The notes: generated by a model from the sequence alone, not told the origin. A stretch of 64,000 nt of DNA from Todiramphus chloris collaris (GCA_025345505.1 JANVCC010000073.1:40657-104656); one strand, 5' to 3'; positions 1-12,475 are shown, counted from the first letter of the stretch. Numbers and translations: made by a program.

Positions 1-722
1 TTGCTGAAACATGGACATACAGCCTGTCTTGATCTCTACAACTTGCCACACCTCCAGGTCTTTGGGGATGTCAGAAGTGGGGGCAGGGGCAGGGGTTTCC
101 CCCTGCACAGGGCTGGCCCCAAAAGCTGATGGCTCCTTCAGCATTCCATTGCTCCTGGATTAGTCCAAGCCCAGGATGGTGCAGCAGCAGAATCACCCCT
201 TGGTCATGTCATCATGGGCACCTGCCAGGCTGCTCCCCTGCCCACTTTGCCCATGTCACACTTGGCCTTTTGGTGGCTTAAATTAGCCAGCGCATGCAGC
301 CTGCTGTGGGTCAGGTTTCTCCTTTAGGCCAGGCTGGGTCTCCAGCTCCTGAACAAAAAGCTCTATGCCCAAAGGGTTGCAGCACAAGGGAATGAGCACA
401 CAGAGCTCTCAGGACACCCTCCCCTCACACTCAGCCCTGCTAATCAGGTCCATCCTATACAGATCAGAGCCTCTGCCTGTCCCTGGGGTGACTGTACAAT
501 GACAGAGCTTCATCCCTTTTAGAATAGCCCTGAACAACCCTGCCTGCCACCCTGGCTCCCCTTAGCAGGAGTAGCTTTACCAGGCCCAGGAATGGGTGAC
601 AGAGCCCTTATCAGCCAGGCAGAGAGCAGCAGGGCAGGATAGCAGCATCTACAAGCAGAAGTGCCAGGTAACAGGACAAACCGTTCTGCACCCCCTTTGC
701 TGCAGAAGGGAGCCCAGCTCAC
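1..722 (-). other. PHKA1 intron 14, left end of window
   Basis: This begins just after a GTGAGC donor that reads leftward from 722. I looked for the next exon, which in the family starts with a CNNRMKLSGRP-like motif, and did not find it here, so it lies outside the window. No other exon or repeat is recognisable. Confidence 0.7.
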
Positions 723-3700
723 CCAGACGGGCATAGATGTGACTGAGGATGCGAGCAGGTTGCACTCTGATGGGGTAGACGTCCGCCACAGTCTCCACAT
801 CAATGTCCTCCTTTCTCAGTACAGCCTTGATCCCCTCTGTCTCTGCCAGGATGCACACTGCGGAGGGAAGAGGACAGAGGCACAAGGGTGTGACTGCACT
901 GCCCCTGGCCTCTGGGGACACATGTAAGGTGCCGTGTCATGTAGAGACAGCTGTCTGGAGTCCCTTTGGGAATGAGTTCCCACTGCACAGGTCTGCCCTA
1001 CTCCTCCTAACACTCTCTATACCCAAGCCTTCACCGCTGAGCTGCAGGACAGTTTTCAACCCTTCTGCAGAGGAGGGTGCAGCAGGTGATGTTTCCCTGG
1101 AGTGACACAGGGTGGAGGGGAAGGACTTGCACCCCAGGCTACACCCACCTTGACAGGGCTGAGATCTAGCTGCATCAGTAGCCACCCAGCAAAGAGAGCT
1201 ACCCCAGAGCCACCCCCATGAACTCCACATGGGGAGAGTCCCCAGGCATGCCAGACACAGGGATTTTGGACCAGGCCCTTTCCCTCACCTTGGACCACCA
1301 CATCGGGCTTGGGGACAGTTGCAAACCGGCGGTTGAGTGGATCTATTTCACCAGGAGCGAGAAACCCCTGAGGAAAGAGAGGTATGAAAAGATGAACATT
1401 TCACGGGCAGGGTAGCACAGATGATGCCTATGGACAACCCACCTTTAAAACATCCTAGGGTATGGAGGTGACAACTTCCCCATGATAGGTGGCTCGGGGT
1501 GGTGGCATTTGCCCTTTCAGAACTCAGAGCCTGGCCTTACAGCCCTTCCCAGCACCAGGGGTGACCCTACCTCGGCCATCAGGCAGCCCAGGATGTAGAG
1601 GGATTGCCCCCACATGAGTGGCAGCTTGCCCATGGGTATCCTGTCCACAGTGTGGGGGTTCCTGTACTCCTCATCCGCCTGCAAGACAAGCCAGAAGGCC
1701 AGGAAGAGATCCACAGACACAGGGTGTTGAAAGAAGCATCGTCATTGCATTTTGAAGGCCAGCAGTTTAAGGCTTAAAAAGCCTAAGAAAGCATAGAGGG
1801 TCCAAAACATCCTGGCTACGCTCCTCCCCTCTACTTGTGATTGCCCCAGGCACCCACATCAGGCAACAGATCAGCTGCTCAGACCTCCTTTGGGTTCCCA
1901 ACACCAGGCCATCCCACAGGAACAACTGACAAGCCCCAGGAGCACTGGATGATGCTCTTAGATCCTGATGAGATCATCTCTTCTGTACCATCTGGGTACC
2001 AGGAGGCCATTGCTCTCAGCCCAGGCCCACACAAACACCCTCACCACTGAATGGGAGCTCAGAGCAACCTCCCAGGCCCAGGTCCACATGTCCCGAGCTC
2101 TCAGAGGACTCTGACTCCAGGCCAGCAGACTGTCAGCAAGCACCCTTCTGTACACAGGCAAGAAATTCTTTGGGGAAAAAAGCAGTTTATCCAATGGGGC
2201 TTTTTAACAGCTCCGTGACACACTTTTTTTCACGCGGGGCTTTCATGCACTACATGTGCTGCTTAACTAACAATGTGGGTTAATAATCAGTTAAAAATTT
2301 ATTATCTGGTAATGAGACATTTCCACTCCTGCAGCTCAGGACCCCTCACCTTATCCGGTGGGACACTGTACAGCTCTGGCATCAGATGCACCCCATTCTT
2401 CCCCTTAATGAGAATCCCCTCAAGGGCTTCCCGGTACTCCTGCACCTGAGGATAGAGAGGGGATCTGCTTCGAGTTGTGCCTCCCTGAATTCTTCCCCTG
2501 CATGCCACCTTTGCCAGAGACTTCTTTCCACCAGCCCAGCAGGTCCCACCTCCCTTACCTGCTCCATGTTTCCAATGAAAATCCCATCAATGATCAAGTA
2601 GGCCCAGAAGAGAGGCCACTCGCACTCAATGTTCTCAAACAGCTTTAGCTCAGCAGGTTCGTAGTACAGGCGGTTGGGGTCCTGCAGCGACATGACAACA
2701 AGGCAGGTGGTCAGTGGCAGGATCTCCTTAAACTGACAGGGCTCCTACTCCCCCCCCCCCCGAGACCCTAGCCTCAAATGCTGTCCCCATCCTCTGCAGA
2801 TAATGGCCAAGACATAGTCAAAAAAAGCAGTTTCACCTCCAGGCTATGTCCTTTCCATCAGACATCCCCTCACAAGCCCCCTGCAGTGATGCCAAAGGGA
2901 CTCACCCTTCCTGGGCAAAGGGAGACTTCCCAGTCCCCAGAAGAGTATCCCAGAGGCTTGTACAACAGCCCAACATCCCCCTTGCTGCACTGGGGACAGC
3001 TGCATCCCCTTCACCTTGCCTGCTCTGCCCCAGGCCCTCAGCACCTGCCTCCTCCAGAATCACCAGGCTGGGTCCAGCTGGGTGTGAGGGCTTGCACTGG
3101 TTGTGCAGGGTCCCTCCTGCCACTTGGTGTGACTGCAAGCCTGACACGAGGGACGTGGTACAGACAGAAAGCTGCCTTTGCTGAATCCTCCCACCCCAGA
3201 TGTGCACCACATCTATCCTGGTTCTGTGGTTCTCAGATGCAACTGCCTCTAATAAAATTTTCCTCTTTTCCCTCCCGAGAGCAGCAGAAGCCTCCACTCG
3301 CTCCGCTGAGAGACCAGTGTGGCAGCACACACGCTGCCTGCTGCACCAGCAGAGGCTGAAGCAGCTTTGTGACCTCCAGTGCCGCCGCAGAGCTGAGGCC
3401 ATCACAGAGGAGCACTGCACGTTCCACTCCACAGGCCTCTGGCCCTCCCTTGGGGACCCTGCATCCCTGGCAGAGCCAGGGGAAAAAGCCCACCTTGGCA
3501 GGCCTCCCACATGGGGCAGTGGTTCTGTCCTTCCTCAGCCTAAAAAGGCACACATCACCAGGTCCCAGGATGGAGGCAAAGCCAGGCTTTGCCCATCTGC
3601 TATGGGCTTGGGTGGGAGTTACTGCCTCTGCAATGGGCTCTGGCATTTTGGGAAGCCTTACCCAGACCCACGGCAGTGCCTGTGGCTACTCAGAGTTCTC

Positions 3701-6700
3701 ATCTTCCCCGTGCTCCCCAGACTGACATTCAAGTTCTGGTAGGGCTGGGGACACTTACCTCTTTGGGGGTCCTGTATCCATCCCGGAGGAAGCGGCAGCA
3801 GCCGTAGCGCCCCTGCAAGGGAGAGAAAGAGGTGCTGCGCAGGAGGCATAGTGTGAGATACCTTGTACCTTCAATGAAGAAGCACAGGGTGGGTCTACTC
3901 CGACCAAATACCCCTTTAACTCAATCACCCCGTGCTCAGGCACCACAATCACAGCCTACAGTCACAGTGCACAGGACTGTTTATTTGCACACCCCTGACA
4001 CAGGTCACGGAGACTGGGAGAGGACATGTCCCAGCACCCCGCCCCCCCAGCATGTTTTTGTGAAGAAATACACTAAAACAGTTTGGACTCAGCTGTTTCC
4101 CAGGAAGAGTGAGACAAGGGCAGAGCTGCTCACCTGCAGCTTCGTGATGATCTCTTGCTTGGTAATTTCCACCAGCTCACTGTCCTCCACAGCAAATGCC
4201 GGGTAGGAGATGATAGAAAGCACACTGGCATCCACTTCCTTGGATGTGGAGGCCCTGGGCAGCATCGAGTGGAGGATGGACTGGGTGAAGGGGGAGGAGG
4301 GGTGGTTAGGCTGCCAGGCTGGGCATCATTCACACTGCAACCCCAGCAGATCACAGTTCATTCTGTAATGGTGTAAAGCCCATACAGGTCTCACCTGGCA
4401 GTGCTGGACCTCATCTGACAGCACCCGTATCACCGACTGTGGGCCTCCCTTTGCTCCAAAGAGATCTAGCTCATCCAGTGCCTCCAGGGCAGCCTGCAAG
4501 CAGGATGAGACTCAAAACAGCGAGTCCTCCACCGCACTGGTCATCTGTGTAAGCCAGCCCCTCTGTGTAATGCACTGCCCAAATTTAAACAAGTTTAAGT
4601 CCTGCTGTGGCTGCAAAGCACCCCTGGTCAGAATATGACCACATCTCCAAAGCCACAGCTAGTAAGACATCAATAGAGCCCTGGACATTTCTGCCACACA
4701 CTCCAGCTAATTTCTCACTCCTGGTTCGGGCAAAACTGAGGCAAGAGGGGCAGAATTTTATCCCACAAGGAGAGAGTCTTATACACAAGGAGAAAGGTGC
4801 TCCTGGAGAGGAAGACTACTGTTCAAAATGCACATCCTTCCCTGTAAAAAAGCATCCCAGGGCCACCACTGCCCCCCAGGATGTGCCCAGCACCTCTCCC
4901 CATCTCACCTTGGCCATGCCAATGGAGCTAGCATTCAATTCCGTGATGCCCTGGTTCGTCTTGTCCCCACGCTCCCATATCCCGAAGTCCTGCGCAGAAG
5001 CAGTGGCTTGTAAGAGCAGGCAGCATTTCACAGCACACCCAGGTGGCCTTTGAATCCCACCCATGGGTGGTGCACCCAGCAGGCACCATGGGACTCTGCC
5101 CACCAGGGCTCAGGAGAGACTCACAGCTGCCCTTAGACACCAGCCCACCATGTGCACCCCCAGGGCTTGCTCCCCTTCCCCAGCGCAGGCTACCCACCGC
5201 TGTTTTGTAGGCTGCTTCAATGTAGAACACGAGGTTCTGGATAAAGTTAACTTCATCCAGGCTGTGAATTATGTGGAGGCCTGAAGGAGGAGGAATTTAC
5301 ATTAGTTGTTCCAAGTCCACACACATCCCTAAGAAGGGACTGCAGGAACCCAGACTGGACCCCTCCTCCTCACTGCATGCCTGCCCCATGGAAGCCATGT
5401 CCTGGCTGGTTCCCACCTCCTCTCTCGCACCCTGTGGCAGCTCTGGGGCTTCAGGCCCAGGAGCTTTTAAGAGATGGGTATCAAGGGGCATAAATCCACC
5501 TCTGGTGCTGTGAGCATAAGAAAACAGGGAGGCCATCACAGCAGCCTGGCACCCAGGAAGCTGTACCCAAACTGAGAACATAAAGAGCCATGGAGATCAA
5601 CATGGTCAAAGTTCCAACGGCAGCCCTCAACAGCATCACCTGAGGCTGTCATTTGTGCCAGCATGAGCAGGTAGAGGGAGGTGGCATCCATCTGGAGGTG
5701 ACCCCACTCAGTGTCTCCCACCACAGTGGCGCAGGTGCGGGTGTTGTACTTGGCATGCAGGCAGTCCCTGGTGCTCTGGCTGTACTTGAATGCCTCCACC
5801 TTGTCCACCTTGAGAAGGTCAAGGAGATGCAGGGGTTCATCAAATGCTGTATCCGGAGAGATATGGCAGCCCCAGAGCCAAGGGCTGCCCCATGCCATCG
5901 GCCCAGCATGCGAAGCCATGCCTGGCAGGGCAGAAATCCTGCAGCAAGTGCGATGAGAGCCTCCACGCACCGAGGTGGTCAGTAAAGGCTCGCATGGCAC
6001 CCTAGCGCAGGGCTGCAGCCATGGACAGCCCACAACCACAGGTGCACCATATGAACAGAAAAGGGTCACCCCAAATGCCCTCAGGGAGAAGAGCTGCAGA
6101 GTCTCAGCATCAACCAGGCCACAAGACAGGGAACAGCTGGCAAAGGCTCCACTGGCCACCAGCCTGCAGCACTGGCAGTTCCATCACAACAAGGACAGAT
6201 GCCAAGTTAGAGCTTATTCTGAGACTTCCTGGAAGTGGGCCTGGAAGGCTGGTGAGAGACGGCACAGCTAGGACGGACAGTGTTTGGGGCACAGCTGGGC
6301 TTTGAGGAGACCACTTGATTTTCAGAGGTACTGCCCAGTCCCTACCTGTCTCATCATGCACTGGAGGAGCCCCCGCATCAGCTTCACCACGCTCTGCAGG
6401 AACAAGGAAAACAGCCGTGTTAATCCCCACGCAGCCAGGAGAAGCCCTGACTCAGGATCAGCTGGCCACTGACCTTTGTGGGGCTCTGGCATTTGTAATC
6501 AGAGCCTGTGCTCACATTGCCATGGCCCCTGCTCACAAGGCGACAGCAGAGGGAAGCAAGATTTCTTGGCCAGCCAGCAAGGCCAAGCTGCTGGTGGGGG
6601 GGATGGCATAGCTGCAGGACTCAGCTCCCCAGCTCCTGGGTGAAGGGCTGTATCCCCAGGTCACCCCAGAGCCATAGAGCGGGACCCTCCAGCTGGGCTC

Positions 6701-7317
6701 CAGTGGGCTCTGACACCCTGTTCGGCTGCCCCCTGCACCTGGGGCAGCCCTGTCCCCACCCTCACTGCAAAGCCCCCACAGCATCTCGGCCCCAGAGCAG
6801 GGCCCTGACAAAGGCAAATCAGACAGGAGGCGGAGAGCGGGACCCCACTACCGTCGGCTGGACGGGGGTGGCCGCCACGGGCCCTCCCTGTCCCGAGGCT
6901 CCCTCCTACCTGCTCCAGCTCGTAGGCCTTGGCCTTGTCCTCGTCGCGGTCGGCATTCTTGCGGTAGGCCAGGCCCAGCCCCCAGACGGCCAGGATGCTG
7001 TAGACGTTGTCCCGGACCCAGGCATCCCGGTGGTCGGCGCTGGCTGGGAGCAGGCCCGTCACCGCGTCCTGCGGAGGGGACACACCGTGGGGCCGCGGCC
7101 CCCCTCCCAGTTAGCTCCGCCTGAGCCGGCCCGCGGGGTCAGATGGCGGCTCCCCAGGCCACGGGGCCCGCCGGGCACCCTGGGGCCCGCGGTGAGGCCG
7201 GTTCCGCGCCCCCACCGCCCCTCCCGGCAGGCCCCGCACCTGGTGCCGGAGGATGGTCTGCTGCACCAGGCGCGCGTAGCCGTCCAGCCGCACGCCCGAG
7301 TTGCTCCGGCTGCGCAT
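723..7317 (-). CDS. PHKA1: Phosphorylase b kinase regulatory subunit alpha (PHKA1), first 14 coding exons
   Basis: The alpha subunit regulates the (alpha beta gamma delta)4 phosphorylase kinase that activates glycogen phosphorylase in cytosol. Coding exons, 5' to 3' on the minus strand: 7240-7317, 6910-7068, 6346-6393, 5640-5808, 5198-5280, 4909-4989, 4395-4493, 4134-4280, 3759-3812, 2559-2681, 2350-2445, 1571-1678, 1289-1367, 723-857. All have GT-AG boundaries and together give about 486 residues in frame, roughly 40% of the usual 1,220 or so. The protein starts [20 protein letters not shown], and this part is the glucoamylase-like (GH15-type) N-terminal domain. PHKA1 is preferred over PHKA2 because diagnostic stretches ([39 protein letters not shown]) follow PHKA1 as I remember it. 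The start is the family's canonical methionine in a CpG island. The calmodulin-binding and C-terminal regions lie beyond the left edge. Paralogue identity is from recalled sequence, not a search. Confidence 0.96.
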
Positions 7318-7640
7318 GGCGGCGGCGAGACCGGGCAGACGCTGCAGGCACCAGGCACCGGCACTGCGGGGAGCGGAGGGGACCGCCCCGCCCCGTGTCC
7401 TGCCTCCGCCCCGCCCCGAGGGCGACACCGCCCGCTCGCTGCCGCCCGCTCGCTGCCCTGAGCGCCGCGGCACTGCCCGAGCCGCGGCCCTGCCTGCGAT
7501 GCCTTGCGCTCCCCGCCGGCGGCGCCGGATCCGGCGCGCGGGGCGCTTGCTGCCGAGCGGGCGGGACGCGCTGCCGGGGCTGGCGGCGCCCCCTCCCGGG
7601 CGGAAGCCACGCAGCACTGCGGGAGGACCCCGGGCCACGC
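7080..7640 (-). promoter_or_regulatory. CpG island promoter of PHKA1
   Basis: Dense CpG and GC-box-like sequence covers exon 1 of PHKA1 and continues about 300 bp upstream of its ATG (minus-strand ATG at 7315-7317). No TATA box is visible. Several long open frames on both strands here follow from the lack of A/T-rich stop codons and I do not treat them as genes. Confidence 0.7.
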
Positions 7641-8232
7641 GTGTGTGTGTGCGGGCGGACGGACACGCACGTTGGTGGGGGGTTTTACAGACGCACACAG
7701 AGACGCGCGCTCTAGTGTGTGCGTACAGACGGACGGGCACGCAGACATGCGTGCCGGTGTGAGTGCATGACAGACACACAGACGGGCATAGGGACAGACA
7801 CATGGACGAGAGCATAGGCGTGGACGTACAGACACAGGGTCACGGCCACGCACACACACGGGTAATGCGTGCACACGTGCACACACCTACCTGCATGCAC
7901 ACACGTGTGTACACACCTGTGCATATGTGCACTTGCACTTCCATGTGTACACAGTACACGTACACACATGGCACATACAGGCACAGACATACACACTCAG
8001 AGTTGGGAATACGTGCACATGCATATATATGTACAGCCACATGTATACACACATATACATATACACACGCACATCTATACATGCATAGACATACATGCAC
8101 ACAGACACACGCATACACTTCCTATGCACATATATAACCACATGCACACACACACACACATGTAATGCACACATAGGCACAGGCATGTATAGGCACTGGC
8201 AGATGTGTGCCTACACACAGATGCTCACACAC
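7641..8232. repeat. AC/GT-rich alternating purine-pyrimidine low-complexity tract
   Basis: About 600 bp of imperfect CA/CACG/CATA dinucleotide-type sequence lies between PHKA1 and the LEAP2-like gene. It has scattered pure (AC)n runs, for example near 8146-8160. Alternating purine-pyrimidine sequence can adopt Z-DNA. No coding signal is seen; the open frames here encode only His/Thr/Val/Cys periodicity. Confidence 0.85.
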
Positions 8233-8480
8233 ACAGTGCTCTGGCAGCATGTCTGTGCAGTGGGCTCCTGAGAACATCAGTGCCCTCACCCTGGGGACCC
8301 CTTTGGGCAGCTGGGGGCCAAGTGGGTGCTATGGTGGACTCAGCAGCCAGCAGGCAAGAGGCAGGAGCCCATGGGTGCCACATGCCACCCTGGGCACATG
8401 TGGCCCTGGCACCCATGAGTCCTGTCTTCGCAGAGGGGGCAGGGGCAGTGAGTGACCGAACATGGGCAGGGGGCAGTGGG
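8233..8480. other. Intergenic sequence between the AC-rich tract and the LEAP2-like 3' end
   Basis: I see no gene, repeat family or conserved motif in this short stretch. It lies just beyond the polyadenylation signal of the LEAP2-like gene. Confidence 0.5.
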
Positions 8481-8486
8481 TTTATT
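8481..8486 (-). terminator. Polyadenylation signal of the LEAP2-like gene
   Basis: AATAAA on the minus strand, 180 bp downstream of the reconstructed LEAP2-like stop codon. Its position supports a real short 3' UTR for that gene. Confidence 0.6.
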
Positions 8487-8665
8487 GCCTGCATGAAGCA
8501 TCAGGAGCAGCTGAACTGTGGCATTGCCCCAGGGGGACAGGCAGTACAGTCCTTCTGCAGCCCAGCCCTGTTCCAGTGGTCCTGTCCCAGCAGTGGGCGC
8601 ATGGTGCATCCCAGTCTCTGGTGGTCCCAGTGCAGAGTGGGCTTTCCTGGTGTTGCGGGTGGCTC

Positions 8666-9514
8666 TCAGCACTCGTACTGTGGTGGGGCACAGCGTCCAG
8701 CCCTGTGGGGCAGAGCAGGCCTGAGTACTGTGCCAGGGGCCCTGGAAGGGCAGCATCACCCACCCAGGGGCCCTTGAAGGGCAGCATCCCCCACCCAGGG
8801 GCACCTGGGGTGGGGGGAAAAGCTGCGTTCTGCTGGGGCTCAGCCATGGAGGGTGGCTAGGTTGTGGGCACGAGGCCTGGGGGACACCAGGACTGAGGGA
8901 CACCGGGACTGGGGTGCATGGGAGGTCTCTGGGCTGAGAGGAGGGTGTTGAGGGTGTCTCAGGCTGGAGAACTCTCAAAGCTGAGGAGGATGGTGGGTTC
9001 AGGGTACTTGTGAGGCCCCATGGTTAAGGATGTTGGGGTACATGGGGTGTTCCCAGGGCTGGAGATACTCTGGGGATTGAGATATTTGCAGGGTCCCAGG
9101 GACACAGGCTAGGCTGGGCAGGGGGTGACACAGGGGATGGGCAGGGGTCCCCACTCACCTGCAGGCCCTGGTGACGCACTCGAGGCTGTGACGGCAGTGG
9201 GCACCCAGGGGTCTGCTCCCCACCATCCTCCAGAAGGGTGTCATGCGGGGCAGCCGGGAGGACACATGCCCCTCTGTCCCCTGGGGCTCCTGCAGCACCC
9301 AGAGGGGTGGATGGGTTGAGGAGGGTGGTGCTAAGCCCCCCAGCCCCCAATGCCCAACCCCCATGCCTGGACCCACCTGGAGGGAGCTGGGGAGAAGCAA
9401 GAGGAGGGAGAGGAGCAGTGCCAGGCTGGTGGTGGTGCCCGGGGGGGCAGGGAGAGCCCCACTGGCTCTGCCATCTCGACCAGTGCCTGGCGCAACAGGG
9501 GCTGCGGCTGCCAT
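8666..9514 (-). CDS. LEAP2-like secreted cysteine-rich peptide precursor, three exons
   Basis: Exons on the minus strand: 9377-9514, 9159-9289, 8666-8702, with GTGGGT and GTGAGT donors, CAG acceptors, and phases 0 and 2. They encode 101 residues. Residues 30-46 form a leucine-rich signal core after an unusually long 29-residue N-region. A propeptide ends in RLPR, a furin-type site, and the mature 40-residue peptide starts MTPFWRMVGSRPLGAHC. Its cysteine spacing, C-x5-C-x4-C-x4-C, equals that of LEAP2 (liver-expressed antimicrobial peptide 2), and so does the length. LEAP2 is a liver and gut hormone that antagonises the ghrelin receptor through its N-terminus, and it has weak antimicrobial activity. 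This copy ends with an extra fifth cysteine. The gene lies between PHKA1 and BMP15, whereas canonical LEAP2 lies beside GDF9. Function is inferred from family; the gene model is seen directly. Confidence 0.85.
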
Positions 9515-9600
9515 GGTGCCACTGACTCCGGCTGTCTGGTGCCTCCGCAGGACACTGCTCCTCCCGGGTCACAGCGCTGCACAAATATTTGAGTGGCCCT
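9515..9600 (-). promoter_or_regulatory. Putative proximal promoter of the LEAP2-like gene
   Basis: The minus strand carries an A/T-rich CAAATATTTG element at about 9581-9591, roughly 70 bp upstream of the ATG, in otherwise GC-rich sequence. It could serve as a weak TATA element. This is inference from position only. Confidence 0.3.
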
Positions 9601-11582
9601 AGGTGGCAGGACAGCCCCTTGTCACCCCCCCACACATGCACACCCTGGCTGGGGGCTGCCAGCGCCTCTGCAGGGTGTTCACAGGGCACACATGAGTCAC
9701 CCAGTGCCTGGACATCACTGTCTGCCTCCAGCTACAGCCCACGGCAGGGTTCCTGGATGGCAGCTGCACTCCACAGCTGGGTGAGCTCCACCCCTGCTGC
9801 CCCTGTGCTTTGCACAGCCCAGATTTGCCCCAGTGCTGCTACAGCATATGTGGAAGGTCATCTCCTCCCTGCCACCCTGGAGGATAAGGAGTGCAAGGTG
9901 GCAGTGCCCCCTTGGAATAGTGTTACACCCCATGATCTCCTGCAGATGGGCAGCAGGTGGGTTACTGAGTGGGGACCCAGTGGAGACAGAGCAAAGCCCC
10001 ACCGTGGGGTCTAGGGAGGCAGACGTGCACTGGCTGTCCTGAGAGAGAGCAAGTGGCCAGTGCAGCCCGCAGCGCAGGCAACAGCCTCACAGGCAAGAAG
10101 CCTGCCAGAGCGCAGGGTGGGGGCATGTCCAAAAAGCCACAGCTCCTGGTGCTTCCCACAGAGCTGGCACCGATGGGATGCCAGGCTGTGCCTGAAGAGT
10201 TTGCATGGCTCTGGGACCCACAAGAAAAGCCATCCACTGAGGTGGCTCAGGCCAAGAGGCCCTGCACCTGCCACTTGGCTTTGTCCTGGGAGCCCCAGCG
10301 CTGACACGGGCACAGTGCCAGGGTCATCTGGGGACAGCAGCTCTTTCCCTGAACAGGAAAGGCTCTTTCCCTGTGACAGATCCTACCCCACTATTAGTTC
10401 AGAGAAGACCACGCTGCTGGGACAGCCCCCTGGCACCTGGGGATAACCTGGGAAAGGGTCCCACCCAGTGGCCACAAGACCCCAGTGGCCATCAGACCCC
10501 TCCAGCATGGTGTTTATGAGGACAGAGGGCGGGGACAGACAAAACCCAGTGATGATCCATCTCTGGGCATCCAGCAGCTCCAAGAGGTACCCACAGCAAG
10601 CTGGGGTGCAGGTCTTTGCCACGGGCAGCACCAAGCACTGGCATCTAGAGGTGCCCAGAGCTGGGAGTGTGCCCAGCTCCCGTGCCTTTCATCATCACTT
10701 GCCTGGATGAGTCAACAGTGCATGCTTAATGATTGACAAGGGAAAATCTTCCCCCTAGGGTCAGGTCTGCAAGCTTCCAAAAAAGAAGACATTACCTTTG
10801 CCACAGCCTCCTGGCAGAGGTGACTAAGGTGGAGCAAGCTGGGGACAAGGGGCAGAAGATGAGCCCAGGTGGCTCCATGCTCTGACAGGATAAAGGACAA
10901 CTTTTGGTGCTGGTGGGCAAGGGAACAGTGGGGGCTGTCAGTACCCTGCCCCACAGCAAATGTCTGCCGGCAGGAAGGAGTTCTGAAACATCCCTATGGA
11001 GCTTGGACCAGCAATAACAGATGGGGCTAGGGGCTAAGCAAGACATGAGCCACTGACAAGAGCCACGAGTTGAGGATGCAGTGGAAGTACCCAGCTAGCA
11101 GTGCCACCAAGCACTGGGGACAATAATTATAGCTGCTACCCAGGTCTCACTGCTCAGTGGAGGGGAACTTTGCCCCAGCTTTGTAAATACAGGTCATTGT
11201 ACTCAGCAACAGGCAGGTTTGCCTGCATTGGCTCCCATCGTCCCCAGGGAGCTGCCCTGTAGAGAGGGATGTTGTATAAGAGGGATGTGGGGCATCTCTT
11301 GTCCCCAGCCCCTCTGAGGGAACTGCCTGCAGCTACATCTGGAGCCCTTGCCCCAGGGTAGGTCTACGCTCCAGGGGAAGCTTATTCTCCCAGCTCCTGC
11401 TTGAACCATCTGGGATTTACCCCTGCACATAGCAGGGAGCATCCCCTACCCCCTTATTCCTGTGCAAGCAAAAGGGTGGCTGCACAGCAACACAATCTAC
11501 AACAGCCTGTCCTGGGCATGCACACTACACACTGGGGACAGAGCAAGAACAAGCCAAGATGGTCTCTAGCAAAATCCATCAA
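9601..11582. other. Intergenic region between the LEAP2-like gene and BMP15
   Basis: About 2 kb without a recognisable exon or repeat family on either strand. I looked for UQCRQ, which sits between LEAP2 and GDF9 on human 5q31, and saw no trace. Open frames here lack splice-consistent extensions and recognisable motifs. Confidence 0.6.
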
Positions 11583-11592
11583 TTTATTTATT
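11583..11592 (-). terminator. Candidate polyadenylation signals of BMP15
   Basis: Two overlapping AATAAA hexamers on the minus strand lie about 885 bp downstream of the BMP15 stop. Nothing closer matches, so a 3' UTR of about 0.9 kb is likely. The assignment is by position. Confidence 0.5.
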
Positions 11593-12475
11593 TACACAGT
11601 CAGCAATAAATAGAGGAAAACCAGGCAGCAGGGGTGCTAGGAGTGGGGAAAAAAACCCTCTATGAATGAGGACAGGCCATGAGCCCAGCAGAGCCCAAGC
11701 CCTGTGGGACAGCAAGGGTGCAAGAAGGGCAGACACACCATGACAGGCATCTGACCTCTGGGACAGGGGGAGACCCAAGTCCTGTTGGAGGGCAAGCCAA
11801 GGAAGTGAAGGACAGGGGTGGCAGGGGAAGCAGCAGGCAGAGCACAGTGCAGGCAGCTGCCTCACCCTCAGCACTGGGAACAGGGCTGGCAGCTCAGGTC
11901 CCTCCAGTTTTCACAGCCCCAGAGCAGAACTGCATGGAAGGAGAGGGGCTTTTGGCCCACCCCTAGCCCAATTCCCAGCCCAGTGAGATGCCACTGCAGC
12001 CGGAACTAGACAGGATGGGGTGCACATGAGCTGGGAAGGAATCCCATGGGCAGGGTTGCACCAGGTACTAACAGCACCGGCTTGGTGCCAAGCACAGGGA
12101 CACCTCAACTGCTTGCCCTCCTTGCCCTGGATCCACCAGGAGACCCCCAGCCACCTCCTAGGTTCTTTGTACTCCAGTCCAGGGACCCAGCTTTCATCTA
12201 GGAGCATAGGGCCAAGCCCTCCTGCTCCCCAAAAAGCAGGCAGCAGTTACGTGGCTGCAGGAAAGACAAATGCCACACCACAACTGCCCCAGCACAGGCT
12301 CCTGCCTATAAAAACCTACAATTTACATAAAACTGCCATTGTAAAACCTTCCTGCAGAGCAGTACCACACAGGGAGGGGGGATGAACCTGCCCCAGGCAG
12401 AGCAAGACAAACCCTAAAGTCCAGATCCAGCAGGGACAGGCAGAGCCCAGGGGTGACGTGCTGGGGCAGTGGGCA

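Noticed and set aside
7059-7886. 275-codon minus-strand frame ending in Val/Cys/His-rich repeats
   Set aside because: Spans PHKA1 exon 1, its promoter and the AC-rich tract; composition follows the underlying repeats.
8340-8978. 212-codon minus-strand frame over the last LEAP2-like exon
   Set aside because: Different frame from the spliced peptide; no motif; the 37-bp exon fits far better.
9601-11582. Search for UQCRQ between the LEAP2-like gene and BMP15
   Set aside because: UQCRQ lies in the equivalent place on 5q31, but nothing resembling it is present.
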